From assembly GCF_037975245.1 (NCBI RefSeq), contig NC_092572.1, forward strand, positions 11,729,769 through 11,793,768: a stretch of DNA of 64,000 nt, written 5' to 3'. This document shows, piece after piece, positions 35,651-48,144 of this stretch (the stretch's first letter is position 1; every line of letters starts with the position of its first letter). The translations under genes were made by a program, and so were the position numbers. The notes under the pieces were generated by a model that was not told the origin of the DNA, did no database searches, and worked only from the letters and a program-made list of their open reading frames with translations. Source of the DNA: Apostichopus japonicus. Lineage: Eukaryota; Echinodermata; Holothuroidea; Aspidochirotida; Stichopodidae.

Positions 35651-36290
35651 TTTTTTGTGATTGCAATTATTATAACAGACCTGAGATAAAATCACCCTAG
35701 TGTTAGCCTCTTACGTTTATTACTGCTGCTTTAATAATCCGGGGCGCTGCAACAACCATGCTTGCAAATTCTGACAAAAACAGATTAAATTCAAATATCA
35801 AATAGTTAAGGGAAAAGCAGAAGAAGAAGCCAGTCTGGGGGACCTTGTTTAGCATCTCCGAACTTTATTGGAAAATTCTAACCTGTACTTGACATGAGCC
35901 ACAGTTAGCTATACAAAGGCAGTATTCATAGGCATACATATATTAAAACCATGATTGGGGGTATAAAATTCTTATCTGATCTCCATACAAATAGGTACAG
36001 AAAGGGGTTTTCACAGAACATTTTATATTGTGTGGGGTGTAATTGTGTATGTCTCACAGTTGGGACAATTCTTTATTGACTTCAATTTTGCATGTCCCGC
36101 TTACAGGCAATCGTGTTCACTGTATGAGTAGATATTGTATATATACATCCACTGTCTCTAGCAGATAAACTAGGTTAGGAACTGTTCATACTGTCAGTAC
36201 AAGTGCTTTGAAGCATGATATGAGATGACAGTACACAGTGGTATAAGCACTGCAAAATTGTCCTTTTCTATGGTATATGTGTGAACAAAT

Positions 36291-36309
36291 CCCCCCCCCC
36301 CCTCCCCCC
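36291..36309 (+). repeat. C-rich tract (C12-T-C6)
   Basis: Two C runs separated by one T. Confidence 0.9.
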
Positions 36310-36625
36310 ATGCTCGACTATGCACTGCAGCATTTCCTCAACCAGATAAACACATTGAACACTTTAATATAAGGTATTATAAAGTTTGGGAGAAATGATG
36401 CAAATAACACAGTAAACAGATGAATCACCAAGCTGACAAACATTACAACCTGTGAGCATTTTGTGCTTTCCACTTTTTATGGAAAAGATCACTTAATCAT
36501 CCATGAGTGTACAACTTCCAAATTACAGGTTTGTATTTTCTGATAAACTCCTCTGACCATCCATAGTTTCAATAATGGCTTTAATTTGGAAATCAAAAAT
36601 ACAAAATGATGTGGTTGGATGAAGG

Positions 36626-36654
36626 GATTGGGTGGGGGAGGGGGATGGGGGTGA
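36626..36654 (+). repeat. G-rich tract
   Basis: GGGTGGGGGAGGGGGATGGGG. It is G-quadruplex capable. Confidence 0.8.
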
Positions 36655-37495
36655 TATAGCTATATTGTAAGATGAACTTACAAAAACTCAATTATGATGC
36701 TGTGAAAGTAAAATTTATGATATCATAAATTCTTGGCCTGTTTCTAATTTCCGCCACAAACATTGCAACAGGAGTAAGGATATTATGAATCTATAAACTT
36801 CAAAAGTTTGTAAATGAATATATAATTTAATTTCATATTCATTTTTGTGGGACACACAATTTTTCTGTGGGTCACAAAGTTTTCTGTTTAGGGTTTAGTG
36901 GGTAAATACGTACCTAAACTAATTGCCAAAAATAGGAGCAGCCTAAATGGATGATCATTTGCTACATTAAAAATAAAATAAAAAAGAATTTTATTCAAAT
37001 TTATATAACTTGGCTTTCTCCAACATGCAGGATAGGGAAACTCAATGCTTTAAATTTTGCTACATTCAATTTCAAAACCATATTTGATCCTTGTCTGTCA
37101 GCGTGGATGGAAAACAAATTAGAAAACCTAATTCACACATTTTATGATGCAAAACACAGTAATGCCAGAAGCTAAATAAAAAAATTGAAAATTTGATTTG
37201 TATAGGTTTTTGTGGTTCTTTACAACCATAACAAGGACCAAATCCATGGATTTATTGGTAACAAAATGGAATGCTTGTGGTTAGCTTGACAGGAAACTAA
37301 AATGTTTTCTGTTTGAAAAGTAACAGGGAAGAAAGAAACTACTTTGTTAAAGAGACAAATTGTCCTATTTTTGATGAGGGGCAAAGGTGAGCTACTATTC
37401 AGTGGTTGGAGTATAATTTGTTTTGACTGTAAGTGAATTGCAAAAGGGTACAAAAATAGGATCAATATTGCAGAGTTGGTAATAAGGAAAATATA

Positions 37496-37536
37496 GTGTG
37501 GGTGTGTGGGAGAGAGGTGTGGGTGGGGGGGGGGGA
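37496..37536 (+). repeat. GT/G-rich tract
   Basis: GTGTGGGTGTGTGGG then GGTGTGGGTGGGGGGG. It is G-quadruplex capable. Confidence 0.8.
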
Positions 37537-37902
37537 GACTTTTATGAGTTACTCCAAAAGAAAATATCAGGAGATTTGTCATAATTCCATAGAGGCATGT
37601 AATCTTGGAAAAGTTGTTATCCTATTAAGCCTACTGAAGAGGAAATTTGAATTAAGATCACACAAGGCAAAAAGTATTGTCCGACTATGAAATGTTTGAT
37701 GAGGAAAAGGTGTGGATGATGGACAAGTTTCAGATACTGTATGAGTCATGTCAGGACACTTGGGAGAAGGGAGGGCACAAAGGGAGAATAATTAGGTTTA
37801 CTATATACCATCGTACAGATCCCAAATGTTTTCTCATTAGTCAATTTACCTTTTTTATCCTATATTATGAATTCCTCCATTGTTTTTACCTTCTGAATTA
37901 GA

Positions 37903-37913
37903 CCCCCCCCCCC
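37903..37913 (+). repeat. poly-C tract (C11)
   Basis: An uninterrupted run of C. Confidence 0.85.
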
Positions 37914-39689
37914 TCCACAAAATCCCAGTTAAGACTACAGAAAACAGCAGACAAACAGAAGGGTTCTACATCAAAAAGTACAAAACCTCAGAACATGACA
38001 GCCGCTCTCAGGTAAATTTAACCTCTAGGATAAAGCCAGCGCTATCGCACCCCATCAATTTATTTTTGAAGTGGACCATTAATCCCTGTCAAACAAAAAC
38101 CCAGAAACTCCAGGGGTGCTCAGGAAATAAATAAATTGGAATACCAGAAACTGGGCCAGAAATTAATCAGACATGGCTAGAAGTGGGCCAAAAAAAATCA
38201 AAGGGTACCCTTTGTAGTTTTATCTCCCTTTTTACATTCCTCTTTCTTTCTTTTTTTCTTTGCTATAAATTTATCTTAAATGAATAGTAGCTAATCATAA
38301 AAATTTGTCAGGTTTTCTAGTCATGGGGGTCAAAGACATGAAAACCTAGTCAGTCCACCTGTTGAAAAATCACTGCAAGTCACTGAAACTTAATCTATGG
38401 TGGTATCCTGTAACCGTATCAGAGTTGTACTACACCCCAGTAGCTGTGGCAGGTAAAAACCAACGTTGACCTTTGACACTTCCCAGATCTCCAAACTACA
38501 CAGGGCTCAGTAGGGTAACATCAACTCCCAGAATGATACCATGGCAAAAGTGAAAGTAACTGTGTAAGCTCAACTCTGCAGGGAAACATAGGTACTATAT
38601 GATTGAGATGGGGTTAGTGACACCACACAGCTTCCACCAGGTAATTATATAGGACCCCCTTGTTACCTATACCCTTCTCCTATGTCACAAATAGAATGTT
38701 GCCAGGTCCTTTATGTGACATAGGAAACAATATATCTTTGTTGTTCAAAATTACCACATGTAAAGTCATAGACAACCAATTCCTAGTAACAACAGTTAGG
38801 CTTAGCAAGGCCATTCATTCTATACTGGTAGAGGAGTAAGAAGTTGTTTTTAGGCTTTATTTTCTTGACATTCTAAGAAATCCCTTCCCATATCTATTCA
38901 ATTAGTGAACATATTTCAAATCAAATCCTTTCCTCACAAGACTGTTTAATAATTACAAACCACTCAACACATTTCAGAATTCACAACATTTTCATCACAA
39001 ACATTATCAACATTGTCTCTTGTGTTCTTTGCTAAGATCAAAATCGCATTGCTTACTTGAAAGCAGTTTTTTGTTGTGTCCTTTTCTATGATTTCTCAAC
39101 CTCATTTACTGTACGATGCCATCATACGACATATATAACTAGCTTATCTATTCAAATCTAACTTCAAACAGTGGAATGAAAGTCGAAAAATGTACAACTT
39201 TGAACGTTGTTTTTCTCGAAGATATTTTCTGTTAGACCGCCCATAATATGAATATTTAAACTTCATGAACCTCATTGACTTTGCCAGCGTCGTAAGCAAT
39301 ACAATACACCGATATGTAATACAACACCATGCTTTATTTGTGTACATTGTGTATGGGTGTGATACCAGTGCAACGTTTCGGTTTGCTGTGAATAAATTTA
39401 TTTTAAGCAACAGCTCATAAATAAACATGTTAGCTATTCACTGATTGGTTGATTTAAAACTAGTGGATTTCGGGAACTGTAGATGCGATTCATTTTAAAT
39501 GAGGACTTTGTTGGAAGACACTCTACTCATTATCTGCAAAAGTCCTTAATTACTCGCCAATTAATACTCTTGGCAGGGAAAACATTAGGATAATATCTTA
39601 GTTTGCTGTTTTGTGATGAATACATGTAAAAACTCCATGGACATGTCAAAAGCGTGGGAAAGGCAGACAAAATGCAAAAAGCTGACCCA

Positions 39690-39975
39690 TTCTCATAACT
39701 CACCCATTCACGTATCTCACTCATTCCCATATCTCACACATGATCCCCATATCTCACACATGATTCCCATATCTCACACATGATTCCCATATCTCACACA
39801 TGATTCCCATATCTCACACATGATTCCCGTATCTCACACATGATTCCTATATCTCACACATGATTCCCATATCTTGAACATTCCCATATCTCACACATGA
39901 TTCCCATATCTCACACACATTCCCACATCTCACACATGATTCCCATATCTCACACATGATTCCCATATCTGACGC
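39690..39975 (+). repeat. 20-bp satellite TCCCATATCTCACACATGAT
   Basis: About thirteen units. Most are exact or differ by one base. Shortened units (for example CATTCCCATATCTCACACAT) interrupt the phase near 39720, 39880, 39920 and 39970. Degenerate units start near 39690. No spacers separate the units, so it is a tandem array and not a CRISPR. Confidence 0.96.
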
Positions 39976-41659
39976 ATTCCCAAGCCTTCTCTTTCCATCC
40001 TCTCCATCACATCAAACCAAGCCTCTCAAGCACTGCACAACACTTACCACTTGCTTATACATCATCAAAACTCAAAATCTAATTCATACTCATAAATCAC
40101 AATTAAACTGATCAAAATTCAACAGTCTCATTTTACATAAAAGTTTGCACATAACAATTTTTTTTTTCAAAACAAATGGACATGTAAAAAGGCTGAAATA
40201 AATTTGGGATCGTATTTCCAGAGTTCGTCTTCAAGTCAGCCACAAAAAAAAACTTGTAGAGCTGACTGCATTCTATATATATATATTTATACAAAACATG
40301 TATTATATATCCACTACTAGATGGAACACATCTGACCGTAAGACTTCCCTCACAAATTAGGCCAAAGCTCCCGGCTTAAAATGATGAGGATCTTGACAAG
40401 GAGATCAAATTTTCAGACGCTGGTTTTTGAATTGATTCTTGACATTTTTTTCCGAGTGCAACTGAATCCTAACATTTCATATCAACTTTAGCCAGAAGTG
40501 TATGCCGTGCATCTCCGGGACATAAAATATTCTATTTCGATTAAAAGTGATGTTGAGCTTCTTTTATTTTCTTCTTTTTTTCTATTTTCTTTCTTTCTTT
40601 CTTCTTCTAAAGATCACAAAATTTGCCTGAAGATCTCTATCATTCAAAATAACTTTCTTTCATTCTTGTTTTCTGATTGACTGTATATCTTTATGAATTT
40701 TTATTTTTAGTCCAAACTTTAAGTGGGACAAAACGTTGTAGAAAATACAAAGAAGTGCAAATTCAGTACAAATAAGATCGAGTTTGACATTTAATGAAGT
40801 TGAGAAGATTGTCAAAAAGTTGGGCCGGATGAAACAGATAGGAAACACGATTCATGTCATTTTCTTGCACATTTTCAGCGTCGCATTTATTTCCTGCCTC
40901 TGTTTTGGCGTTTCACTATTTTTGAGGAGTGGCAGAGAGGTATTTTTTTCTGGGGGCGGGTGGGGGAAGGGTTGGGAAAGGTGAGGATAGATCTATGGAA
41001 CAAACTACAATGGACAATATTGAGATTCACAGGAAACCTTTTTATGTAAGACCAATACTTTTTCTTTACATATGCTTTGATTTCTTTTGGTGTTAACTTA
41101 GATTCTCTTTATGTTGTAGGGTTTTTTTTTATGAGTGGGGGGGCTGGGGAAGGAAGGAGGAGGGGCCACTAGGAAGGCAAGGACAAAGGATTCTCAACTT
41201 ATTGCTAAATGAAGATGTAACTGTTCGGTCTACATTCATCTTACAACTTTCCACCTCTGGATGGCATGGAATTTTCAAAATGCTCTAGCAAACTTGCAAT
41301 AACAACAATCTTAAAAACATGAATATATATTACCAACCTGACAGATACACAAACACTGGATTCGTCATTAGTTATATTTAGGTCCATAGAAAGCTGGCAA
41401 TTTCAAATAGAGGGCGCCCTGCATGAAATAACAAGAGGCTAAACTGCTAAAGTAATAAGCATCCTGCTAAACCAATGTAGAAATGAACTATATGCAGGAG
41501 AGTGCCCTTCACTGATTGAATCTGTTAGTTTTCTCTACGATGTGTAAATACAGAGTTGGTGCTGAGAATTATGCATTATTACTTTGATTCGACCGATATC
41601 CATATGCACAAAAGGCATGAATAATTGGCAATCAATTGTTTGAGAGGAGTTGCAACCTA

Positions 41660-41714
41660 AACCTATATATATGTATATGTATATGTGTATGTATGTATAT
41701 GTATATATATATAT
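41660..41714. repeat. (TA)n/(TATG)n microsatellite
   Basis: TATATATATGTATATG with interspersed GTATGTATG units. Confidence 0.85.
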
Positions 41715-41895
41715 TTACGAATACAAAAATTTCTTAAAAGAGGCAAACTGACAGGATCAAGCAGTGTTGTGCAAGTTACTAAATCCTGAAATACAAGAAA
41801 CGCAGGACAATTTGTAAGACTGGAAGTTGGAATATTACAACCATGCTGGATTTAAGAACGGATGTAAGTGATTAGACCTGTACAAGCCTGCCGTA

Positions 41896-41912
41896 GATAT
41901 ATATATATATAG
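41896..41912. repeat. (AT)n microsatellite
   Basis: About eight AT units. Confidence 0.8.
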
Positions 41913-41954
41913 GCTGGATGTATTGAAATATTTTCTTTTTTCGGAAAATTAAAA

Positions 41955-42030
41955 ATGGAACTATCGGATATATACAAGGTCATGTAAGGTCACTCTGTCT
42001 GCCGGGGGGCATGTAACAACACACAGTCCC
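41955..42030 (+). repeat. Third copy of the DR4-bearing repeat
   Basis: GGATATATACAAGGTCATGT then AAGGTCACT matches the 35265-35320 copy (GGATATAAAAGGTCA). Both later share GCATGTAACAA. It holds AGGTCA TGTA AGGTCA (41977-41992), again a perfect DR4. Confidence 0.55.
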
Positions 42031-42370
42031 CACCTCTAATCTTCATGTTCGTGCACTTTTTAGCAGTAATCTTCTTTCTATTGCGCGGAGTCTGTGACTT
42101 TGTTCCGGCAGGCAAAACAATAAATGACCAATATCATAACATCTGACTCATATTTGGTAATCTTTCAAAATCCTATATTTCTTCTTTGAGTTTTAGATTT
42201 TTGGATGATCCTCGCACAAATCCCCCACCATGGCTGGCAGTCATGCATGGCGGGCGATCACTCCCCGATGCTCGTAACCAATTAGTTTGGAATTTAACGA
42301 TATTTTTCCTCCAATGATGAGGCCAGAATTCTGGTGTCCAGGGACATTCATCCTGCAATCTTTATTAATT
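42031..42370. other. Unique CpG-bearing block; possible cis-regulatory sequence
   Basis: Mixed-composition sequence includes ATTGCGCGGAGTCTGTGAC (near 42079), GGCGGGCGATCACTCCCCG and AACCAATTAGTTTGGAA (near 42276), ending with TTATTAATTAA (homeodomain-like cores). No gene is visible. Confidence 0.27.
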
Positions 42371-42430
42371 AACAGATCAGTGAAAGTTTTCGGCTGGACA
42401 GTTGAGTAGAAGTGAGAATGAATGTGGATG

Positions 42431-42481
42431 TGTGGTGGTGGGGGGGGGGGGGGGGGTGGGGGGAGGGAGGGAGGGAGGGAG
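42431..42481 (+). repeat. G17 tract followed by (GGGA)n
   Basis: TGTGGTGGT, G17, TG6, then AGGGAGGGAGGGAGGGAG. Strongly G-quadruplex capable. Confidence 0.92.
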
Positions 42482-43048
42482 TGAAATGTATTCGTTCAAC
42501 GGTGGTATATGGCTGCGTGATCAGATCAAAGACAGAATGGACGATGACCACAAAGACCGTTGAGAGTGAAAGGAAAAATATAGATGGAAAGATGGATGGT
42601 GAAATGTTTGCTTCAAGCTAAAGAGGAAATGAATTTATTAAATTTGTCAAAATGGTGGACGGTCAAACTGGTTGGAAGTACGTGGCTGCTGCGGTGCGGC
42701 TTTGAAGGTGTTGGACTGAAACCGTAATTAATGCTGACCGTTGGTAAAGTTATCCAAGTCAATGTCCTCTCATGAACTAATCCTAGTTGACAGAGACCAT
42801 TATGTAAGGTAATAACAGGAGTATATTGTTATGTGCTGCATTGAAGAAGGAGAAATAGGGAAAGAGGGTGAGGGGATCAGGGGATCAGGAGGAACTTTAA
42901 ATAGCAAGGGGCAGAGAAATATGCATTAGACTGTACAATATGTTCCATTGGCTAAGGGTGGTGGTAAAAGACTAGTTAAAGGGTAAAACTTGATAATTTT
43001 TGTTTGGAGAAAACCACATGTTAGGGGGAGGGATCCTCAGGGGGGATC

Positions 43049-43162
43049 AGAGGAGGAGGAGGAGGAGGAGGAGGAGGAGGAGGAGGAGGAGGAGGAGGAG
43101 GAGGAGGAGGAGGAGGAGGAGGAGGAGGAGGAGGAGGAGGAGGAGGAGGAGGAGGAGGAGGA
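43049..43162 (+). repeat. Perfect (AGG)n array, about 37 units
   Basis: About 112 bp of uninterrupted AGG repeats. The three frames read as Glu, Arg and (reverse strand) Pro runs, which are artefacts. This purity implies recent expansion, and the array is likely length-polymorphic. The purine strand can form triplexes and the G-G steps can stack. Confidence 0.98.
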
Positions 43163-43253
43163 TAGAGAGGAAGGTGATGGAACTGGTGGGGTGAGAATTG
43201 AATGGGAAGAAGGGAAGAGAAGGACAAGAATGAGAATTGGTTTACCTACTAGT

Positions 43254-43312
43254 GTCTGATAAACTAGGCCTGATAAACATGTCTGATAAACTAGGCCTGA
43301 TGAAAATTTGTT
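43254..43312 (+). repeat. 27-bp tandem duplication
   Basis: GTCTGATAAACTAGGCCTGA occurs at 43254 and 43281, followed by TAAACAT and TGAAAAT. Confidence 0.9.
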
Positions 43313-43402
43313 GGACAGAGTGGTTTAAGGAAGGGGCATAAAGGAGACTTACTTAGCTGATTAAATAATCTGAACTTTGCACTAACAATAGGAGGGTATT
43401 AC

Positions 43403-43471
43403 ATGGGGAGGGGGAGAGGGTGAGAGAGGGAGGGAGGTAGAGGGGGAGGGAGGTGGAGAGGAAGGGAAGGA
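43403..43471 (+). repeat. G/purine-rich tract
   Basis: GGGGAGGGGGAGAGGGTGAG then AGGGAGGGAGG steps. It is G-quadruplex capable. Confidence 0.85.
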
Positions 43472-45219
43472 ATGACCTTTATATTGGTATGTATGACATT
43501 TTGGTGTCCATCAAGTTAACATACAAATATCTAACGTAATACTTTAGGGTTGGGTCTGGGATAACATGGGTGTGGAGAAGTAGGGAAGAAATTGTTGTCT
43601 CTAGTAGTGATCAAGTGCCTGCAGTTAACTTCAAAGCACCCTCTTCACACTTAACTGTATTATGATATGTTAATTACAGTCCAAGGTACATCTATATCAC
43701 ATGATCGCATCAGTCCAATGCTCAACTAATGTCAGCATCTAGTATCTCCCTGTTTCTACTGTAGAGCTCTATTTAACCTTCCAAATAATTGACAAACATG
43801 ACTGACCTATTGCCCCCTATCATCTGATGCTTCCTCACTCAGACAAATCATTACCATTTAACATTGTTTTCATGACCCTTAATAAATATTACATCCACAT
43901 TGGTACTTGCCAAAACAAGATCTCTTATAACCTGCTATAGGTTGACAAATATGTTATCCAGTTTCAATGCATTCACTATATAAGACCCTAACTAGTGTAG
44001 CAGGATATTAATGGGCCAAATGGGGAACAATTAATTACTCTGCTAAATGATCAACAGCCATGCGCCTGACTCTTTACCAGTCATCAGCAATTATAATTAA
44101 CAACGTTGTTTTGCATGGCACATGCTGCATACCAGACCAGGTTTCTCAATGACTGCACAAATAACAAATTAACAACCGGTTGGAGAAAGAAAGAAAAGAA
44201 AAAAATCTCCCCCATCCTTTAGGCCTCAGAGCGTCAAGAATGCCAAAGGATCAATAAAATTAACCAGGTAGAAACGTTAAGACAGGAAAAACTTTTTCAT
44301 CCCAAAATGTCACTAAAAATCGAGAAGCTGAAAAGCTGAAACAATAACGGCAATCAATATCTACGAAGGTAAACGAGCTACAGGAATTAGACAAAGATGT
44401 ACAGGGACGAAGGAATTAGAAATAGATTATCAATGTACGAGCATGTTTTCAATTATTAAAGCGACATTCGAATTGCATCCATGCTAATCATTTTATTGTT
44501 ATGTTTTATCATAAATATCGACATTAATATCGACACGGTAATTTAACTTAAGATCTGCGGCATTGGTCAGGATTGACTTCTTTGTTTTCTTCATTAATTT
44601 CTGCCGTTATTAAAAGTAGCAACATTGGATGGATCCAACCCAAAAGAAATAAAAGTTTGAAATGAAACTTATCATATAAATAAAAAATATCGTGCTACAG
44701 ATAAACTTTTGCAGGTATAAGTTACTGTCCAAAGTAAGACCGACCAAAATAAATTGATTTTTTTCTCTTCAAACTTAACATCCATGCATCATTCCGTCTG
44801 TATATTGGTTTGTCTTCACGTCTGTCCATCCTCCTGTCTGCCTCTCTCTGAGTGACATCTGAGGAAAACTGGTGCACACATAAGCATGCATGCATGTACA
44901 TGCATCTGAAATTTGTGCTTTAATTTGTACATGTATGCCATGTGACAGGTGGCCTCTTACCCCAAGTTACAAATCACCCCTTTCTTCCCAATATCTCATA
45001 ATTACATTTCAGCATCTCAAGAGTTTTCTCCCCTTAAAATTCATAAAATAACTCCCCAATTCCAACAAACTTCCTGCCGGTTGATTAAGACACGTTCCCC
45101 AAACGTTCCTTCAAACCACATTGGAATACGACCAAATTATGTAAGTGCCCTCGATCCTCAGCTACCCTTAATCATTCTGCATGGTTCTTGAGTCTGTGAC
45201 TCTAATTAGGATCAGATCT

Positions 45220-45247
45220 GGCGGGGGAGGGGGGGGAGGGAGGGGCG
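45220..45247 (+). repeat. G-rich tract
   Basis: GGCGGGGGAGGGGGGGAGGG then AGGGGCG. Confidence 0.85.
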
Positions 45248-45689
45248 ACTATGGGTTTGGATTCTTTTGGTGGGGTGCTTTGTTTGACCCAATAATGACT
45301 TCTGTCTTTTCTCATCTCTGCTCTGTCAGGTGTGTAATTGTCCAAGATTTGAATGGTGGTGATTTTTCTCACACCTCGCTAATTCTGTTCCCCTCCCAAA
45401 TGAAAATAAGTCCCCTGATAGACATCTTCTTCGTCTGCTCTCGATGGCCCTGGAGCAAAAGGCCTAACTCAATTCAGGATGCAGGGTTGGATGCATCGTT
45501 GGGTGATGCAACTTAAAGTAATGTAGGCGGCCGAGCCAAACTTGGGAAGACGATTTAAACTTCTGGTTATAACATCAGCTAGTTACTCACCCTGGCATTA
45601 TGCAAATAACAAGGGATAAAATATACCGTACCCTGTTGAAGATATCAAAAGGGGTCATACTACGGCTGCATTGCATTGACTTATTTAAG

Positions 45690-46135
45690 AAGTACAAGGT
45701 TCTACATGAGGTAACTAGGTAGAGAACCTCAACCCATAAACTCTAGATGCAAATGTTAAGCTAGGCTATTGACCCTGTTAAATCTTCTATGAACTTGTGA
45801 CTATACATACTAATAGGTTCTGTATGAGGTTTTTTCTTTACGCCGAAAAAAAAAAGGATACCAAAAAGATTTGTTAAAGTCATACGTATATAGTGCCATA
45901 AGGTTACTTAAATATAACAACTTCAGCTCTGATTCTTAAATGGTATTAGGAAGGCTAGGCTGGTAGTGACTGAATAGTATGCAGTTCTATATGAAGCTTA
46001 GTTTCTTTGAGCTCTTACAAGTAGGAGCAAAGTCATGTGGTAAATATGCGTCAACTGGTCTATATCGATATAACGACTAAGCTTCAGCCCCGATTCTTAA
46101 ATGCAAAGAAGGCTCTACGTACTATAGATCCCTGA
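45690..46135 (+). repeat. Diverged tandem units, period about 161-167 bp
   Basis: CTTCAGCTCTGATTCTTAAA (45921) matches CTTCAGCCCCGATTCTTAAA (46082). GGTTCTGTATGAGG (45816) matches AGTTCTATATGAAG (45983). An older partial unit starts at GGTTCTACATGAGG (45698). The rest of the unit is strongly diverged. Confidence 0.6.
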
Positions 46136-46529
46136 ATCAAATACATTTGTGTGACTGTAAACTTAAACACTGATCATACTGAGATTACTTACAAAATGTC
46201 TGTCTATTCCAACTGCCCAAAATTTTGTGTCCCACAAATTTTATGCTTGCTTTATTCTTTCATCATTTAAAAACCATTAAAAAAAGATGATGCATGTATA
46301 GCCTTTACCACCAGACTGTGGAAACTTCAACCAAAATGCAGTTTTGTGAATAATCGTTGCATTTTTTATATCTTTCTAGTTGTGACTTATACCTGCTGCA
46401 ATCACTTTCCCTCTCCCATCTCCTCCAACAATCTTTATTACAAAATCAACTTCATCTTCCCTCCTTTGTCCAAACACATTAGTCTTCATCTCCTTTCACT
46501 TCCATTCTCATAAAACATTTGACCGTTTC

Positions 46530-47620
46530 ATAATTTAAGGACGATCCGTACACTCACAGGTACATCGCACAGCTTCGGAGACTTCGCTCAGAGGAGGAAA
46601 AAGCTATTTAAGAAACATCGGATCTTATTCAGCCTGCCAGTGATAACCATTAAGCAGTGTGGTCAGAAATTGTTACCGAGAGGAAGTTTATTCCTCCAAT
46701 TTTTCTAACAGGATAATCAAGCCTGACAGATGCCTTTTGAAAATGCAGCATTATAAAGTCAAAAGTTTTCCGTCAAACCCACGATCCTCGCCGTTCACTG
46801 CCTTCGGATATAAGCTCAAAATGGAAGACAAAAAAACTTTCTACAAGCCACAAATTAATTCTGCCTGGTTGGGTGCCAAAAAATTGACCCTTTCTGCATT
46901 ATAATCAGAGAAATATCTTGCTATGCTTCCAAGATGCATTTTCCCCCTGAGGTGTGCAAATCCCCTTGAATGGGGGGGACTGGAGTGGAGTTAGATGCTT
47001 GGAAAATGTGGAGAACCTCAGAGGGAAGGTATTTAAGCCGGCTTTTTTGCCATCATGGTAAGGACCTAATCATACCCTCGAGGTTGAAAACACCGGAGCG
47101 GGAATATCTGGCGGAGATGTACCATGTTTTGCTAACCTTTGGATGAGGGAAGGCTGTTAAAGTGTGAAGGCAAGAAAAAAAGGTGATTGTAAAATTGTAA
47201 AAAAATCTGGATAACAGGGCTGTTACAGGCCACAACGCACGTCTCGGAAAAGCTTTTTAATGGGACCCTTGCCTGGTAATTCAATCAGAGGTGCAAATGA
47301 AGTTTGGCGGCTCAAAGAGGGAAGAGAGGAGCCACGACAACATGAGATCTCGCCACAGCGGGGGAGTTTACACGCAAACAAAAAATCATTATATCATTAC
47401 TGAATCAAGATGTGGTACGTGACGTCCTTAACGTGATAATTCGAGCTGTCGGTAAAGATGGAGATGTATTCCCACAGTCTCGGAATTACCGTATTTCCCT
47501 CCTCTTGCGAGCAGGGAGTCGCAAATAGAGAAGAAGAGGAAAAACACAAATTTGGCCAATTTTTTGACAGATATTTAAAAGTTTGCATCCAACTGTGAAC
47601 ACATAATACAATTATATCCC
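46530..47620. other. Large GC/CpG-elevated unique block; best cis-regulatory candidate
   Basis: About 1.1 kb without tandem repeats and with many CpGs in an AT-rich neighbourhood. It includes AGCCGGCTTTTTTGCCATCA (from 47035), ACACCGGAGCGGGAATATC, CACAACGCACGTCTCGG, CTCGCCACAGCGGGGG and TACGTGACGTCC (47416-47427). Frames are short (60-81 codons) and do not resemble proteins. Such blocks in a gene-poor region often are conserved enhancers, but that is inferred from composition only. Confidence 0.32.
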
Positions 47621-47811
47621 AAACAACAGGAGAGTTTGATCCGGGTTGCTTTCAAACCTACACCTGTAGGGATATTTCTTCATCAACAACAAACCTTGAC
47701 ACAGTTGGTGCTCTTACGAGACTTAAAAGCGATAAAAGGAACAACTCAACAAATTAGGAGACAAATAAAGGTTCAAGGCTACAGATATACTGCCTTTTAC
47801 TTTTCTTGTCT

Positions 47812-47829
47812 GTGTGTGTGTGTGTATGT
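47812..47829 (+). repeat. (GT)n microsatellite
   Basis: About eight GT units. Confidence 0.85.
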
Positions 47830-47874
47830 AACAGTATGTGTACATGACTGTTTTGTGTGGGTATTATCCTGAAG

Positions 47875-47901
47875 GTGGGGCAGGGATGGGGGGGAGGGGA
47901 G
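47875..47901 (+). repeat. G-rich tract
   Basis: GGTGGGGCAGGGATGGGGGG then AGGGGAG. It is G-quadruplex capable. Confidence 0.8.
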
Positions 47902-48144
47902 CATGTACATGTATCTGTAGGGGATAATTTATCAGCTGATATCACACAGCCAAAATGTTTTGCAAAATGAAGGTAATTTTGCTATACAAATGTAAAGGTG
48001 GGTTTTGTACACTGAAGCATATATACTTTTCACTCTATATTTTATATCTGATTTGAGAACTTGCAATGCTGCTACCAAAAAATGTGAATATATACTTATT
48101 CCCAGATATGCTACAGTAATTTGCTATATTAGAAAGTGTGGAAG

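Larger units (their letters stand above)
36700..39680. other. AT-rich non-coding stretch
   Basis: Frames reach 120 codons (37220-37582 minus), but that one runs through the GT/G-rich tract and is Pro/His/Ser-rich as a result. A short inverted repeat, AGGTTTTC with GAAAACCT, lies around 38312-38350. No RNA gene or mobile element is recognised. Confidence 0.5.
43480..46500. other. Non-coding stretch
   Basis: Other than the G-rich tract and diverged units listed, the sequence is unique and AT-rich. A 111-codon plus frame (45181-45516) begins in the Gly-coding G tract and has no recognisable domain. Confidence 0.5.

Noticed and set aside
39690-39975. CRISPR-like regular repeat array
   Set aside because: The units are contiguous with no unique spacers, and the window is eukaryotic. 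It is a satellite.
42990-43259. Glu-, Arg- and Pro-run frames
   Set aside because: They are translations of the AGG array in different frames and strands.
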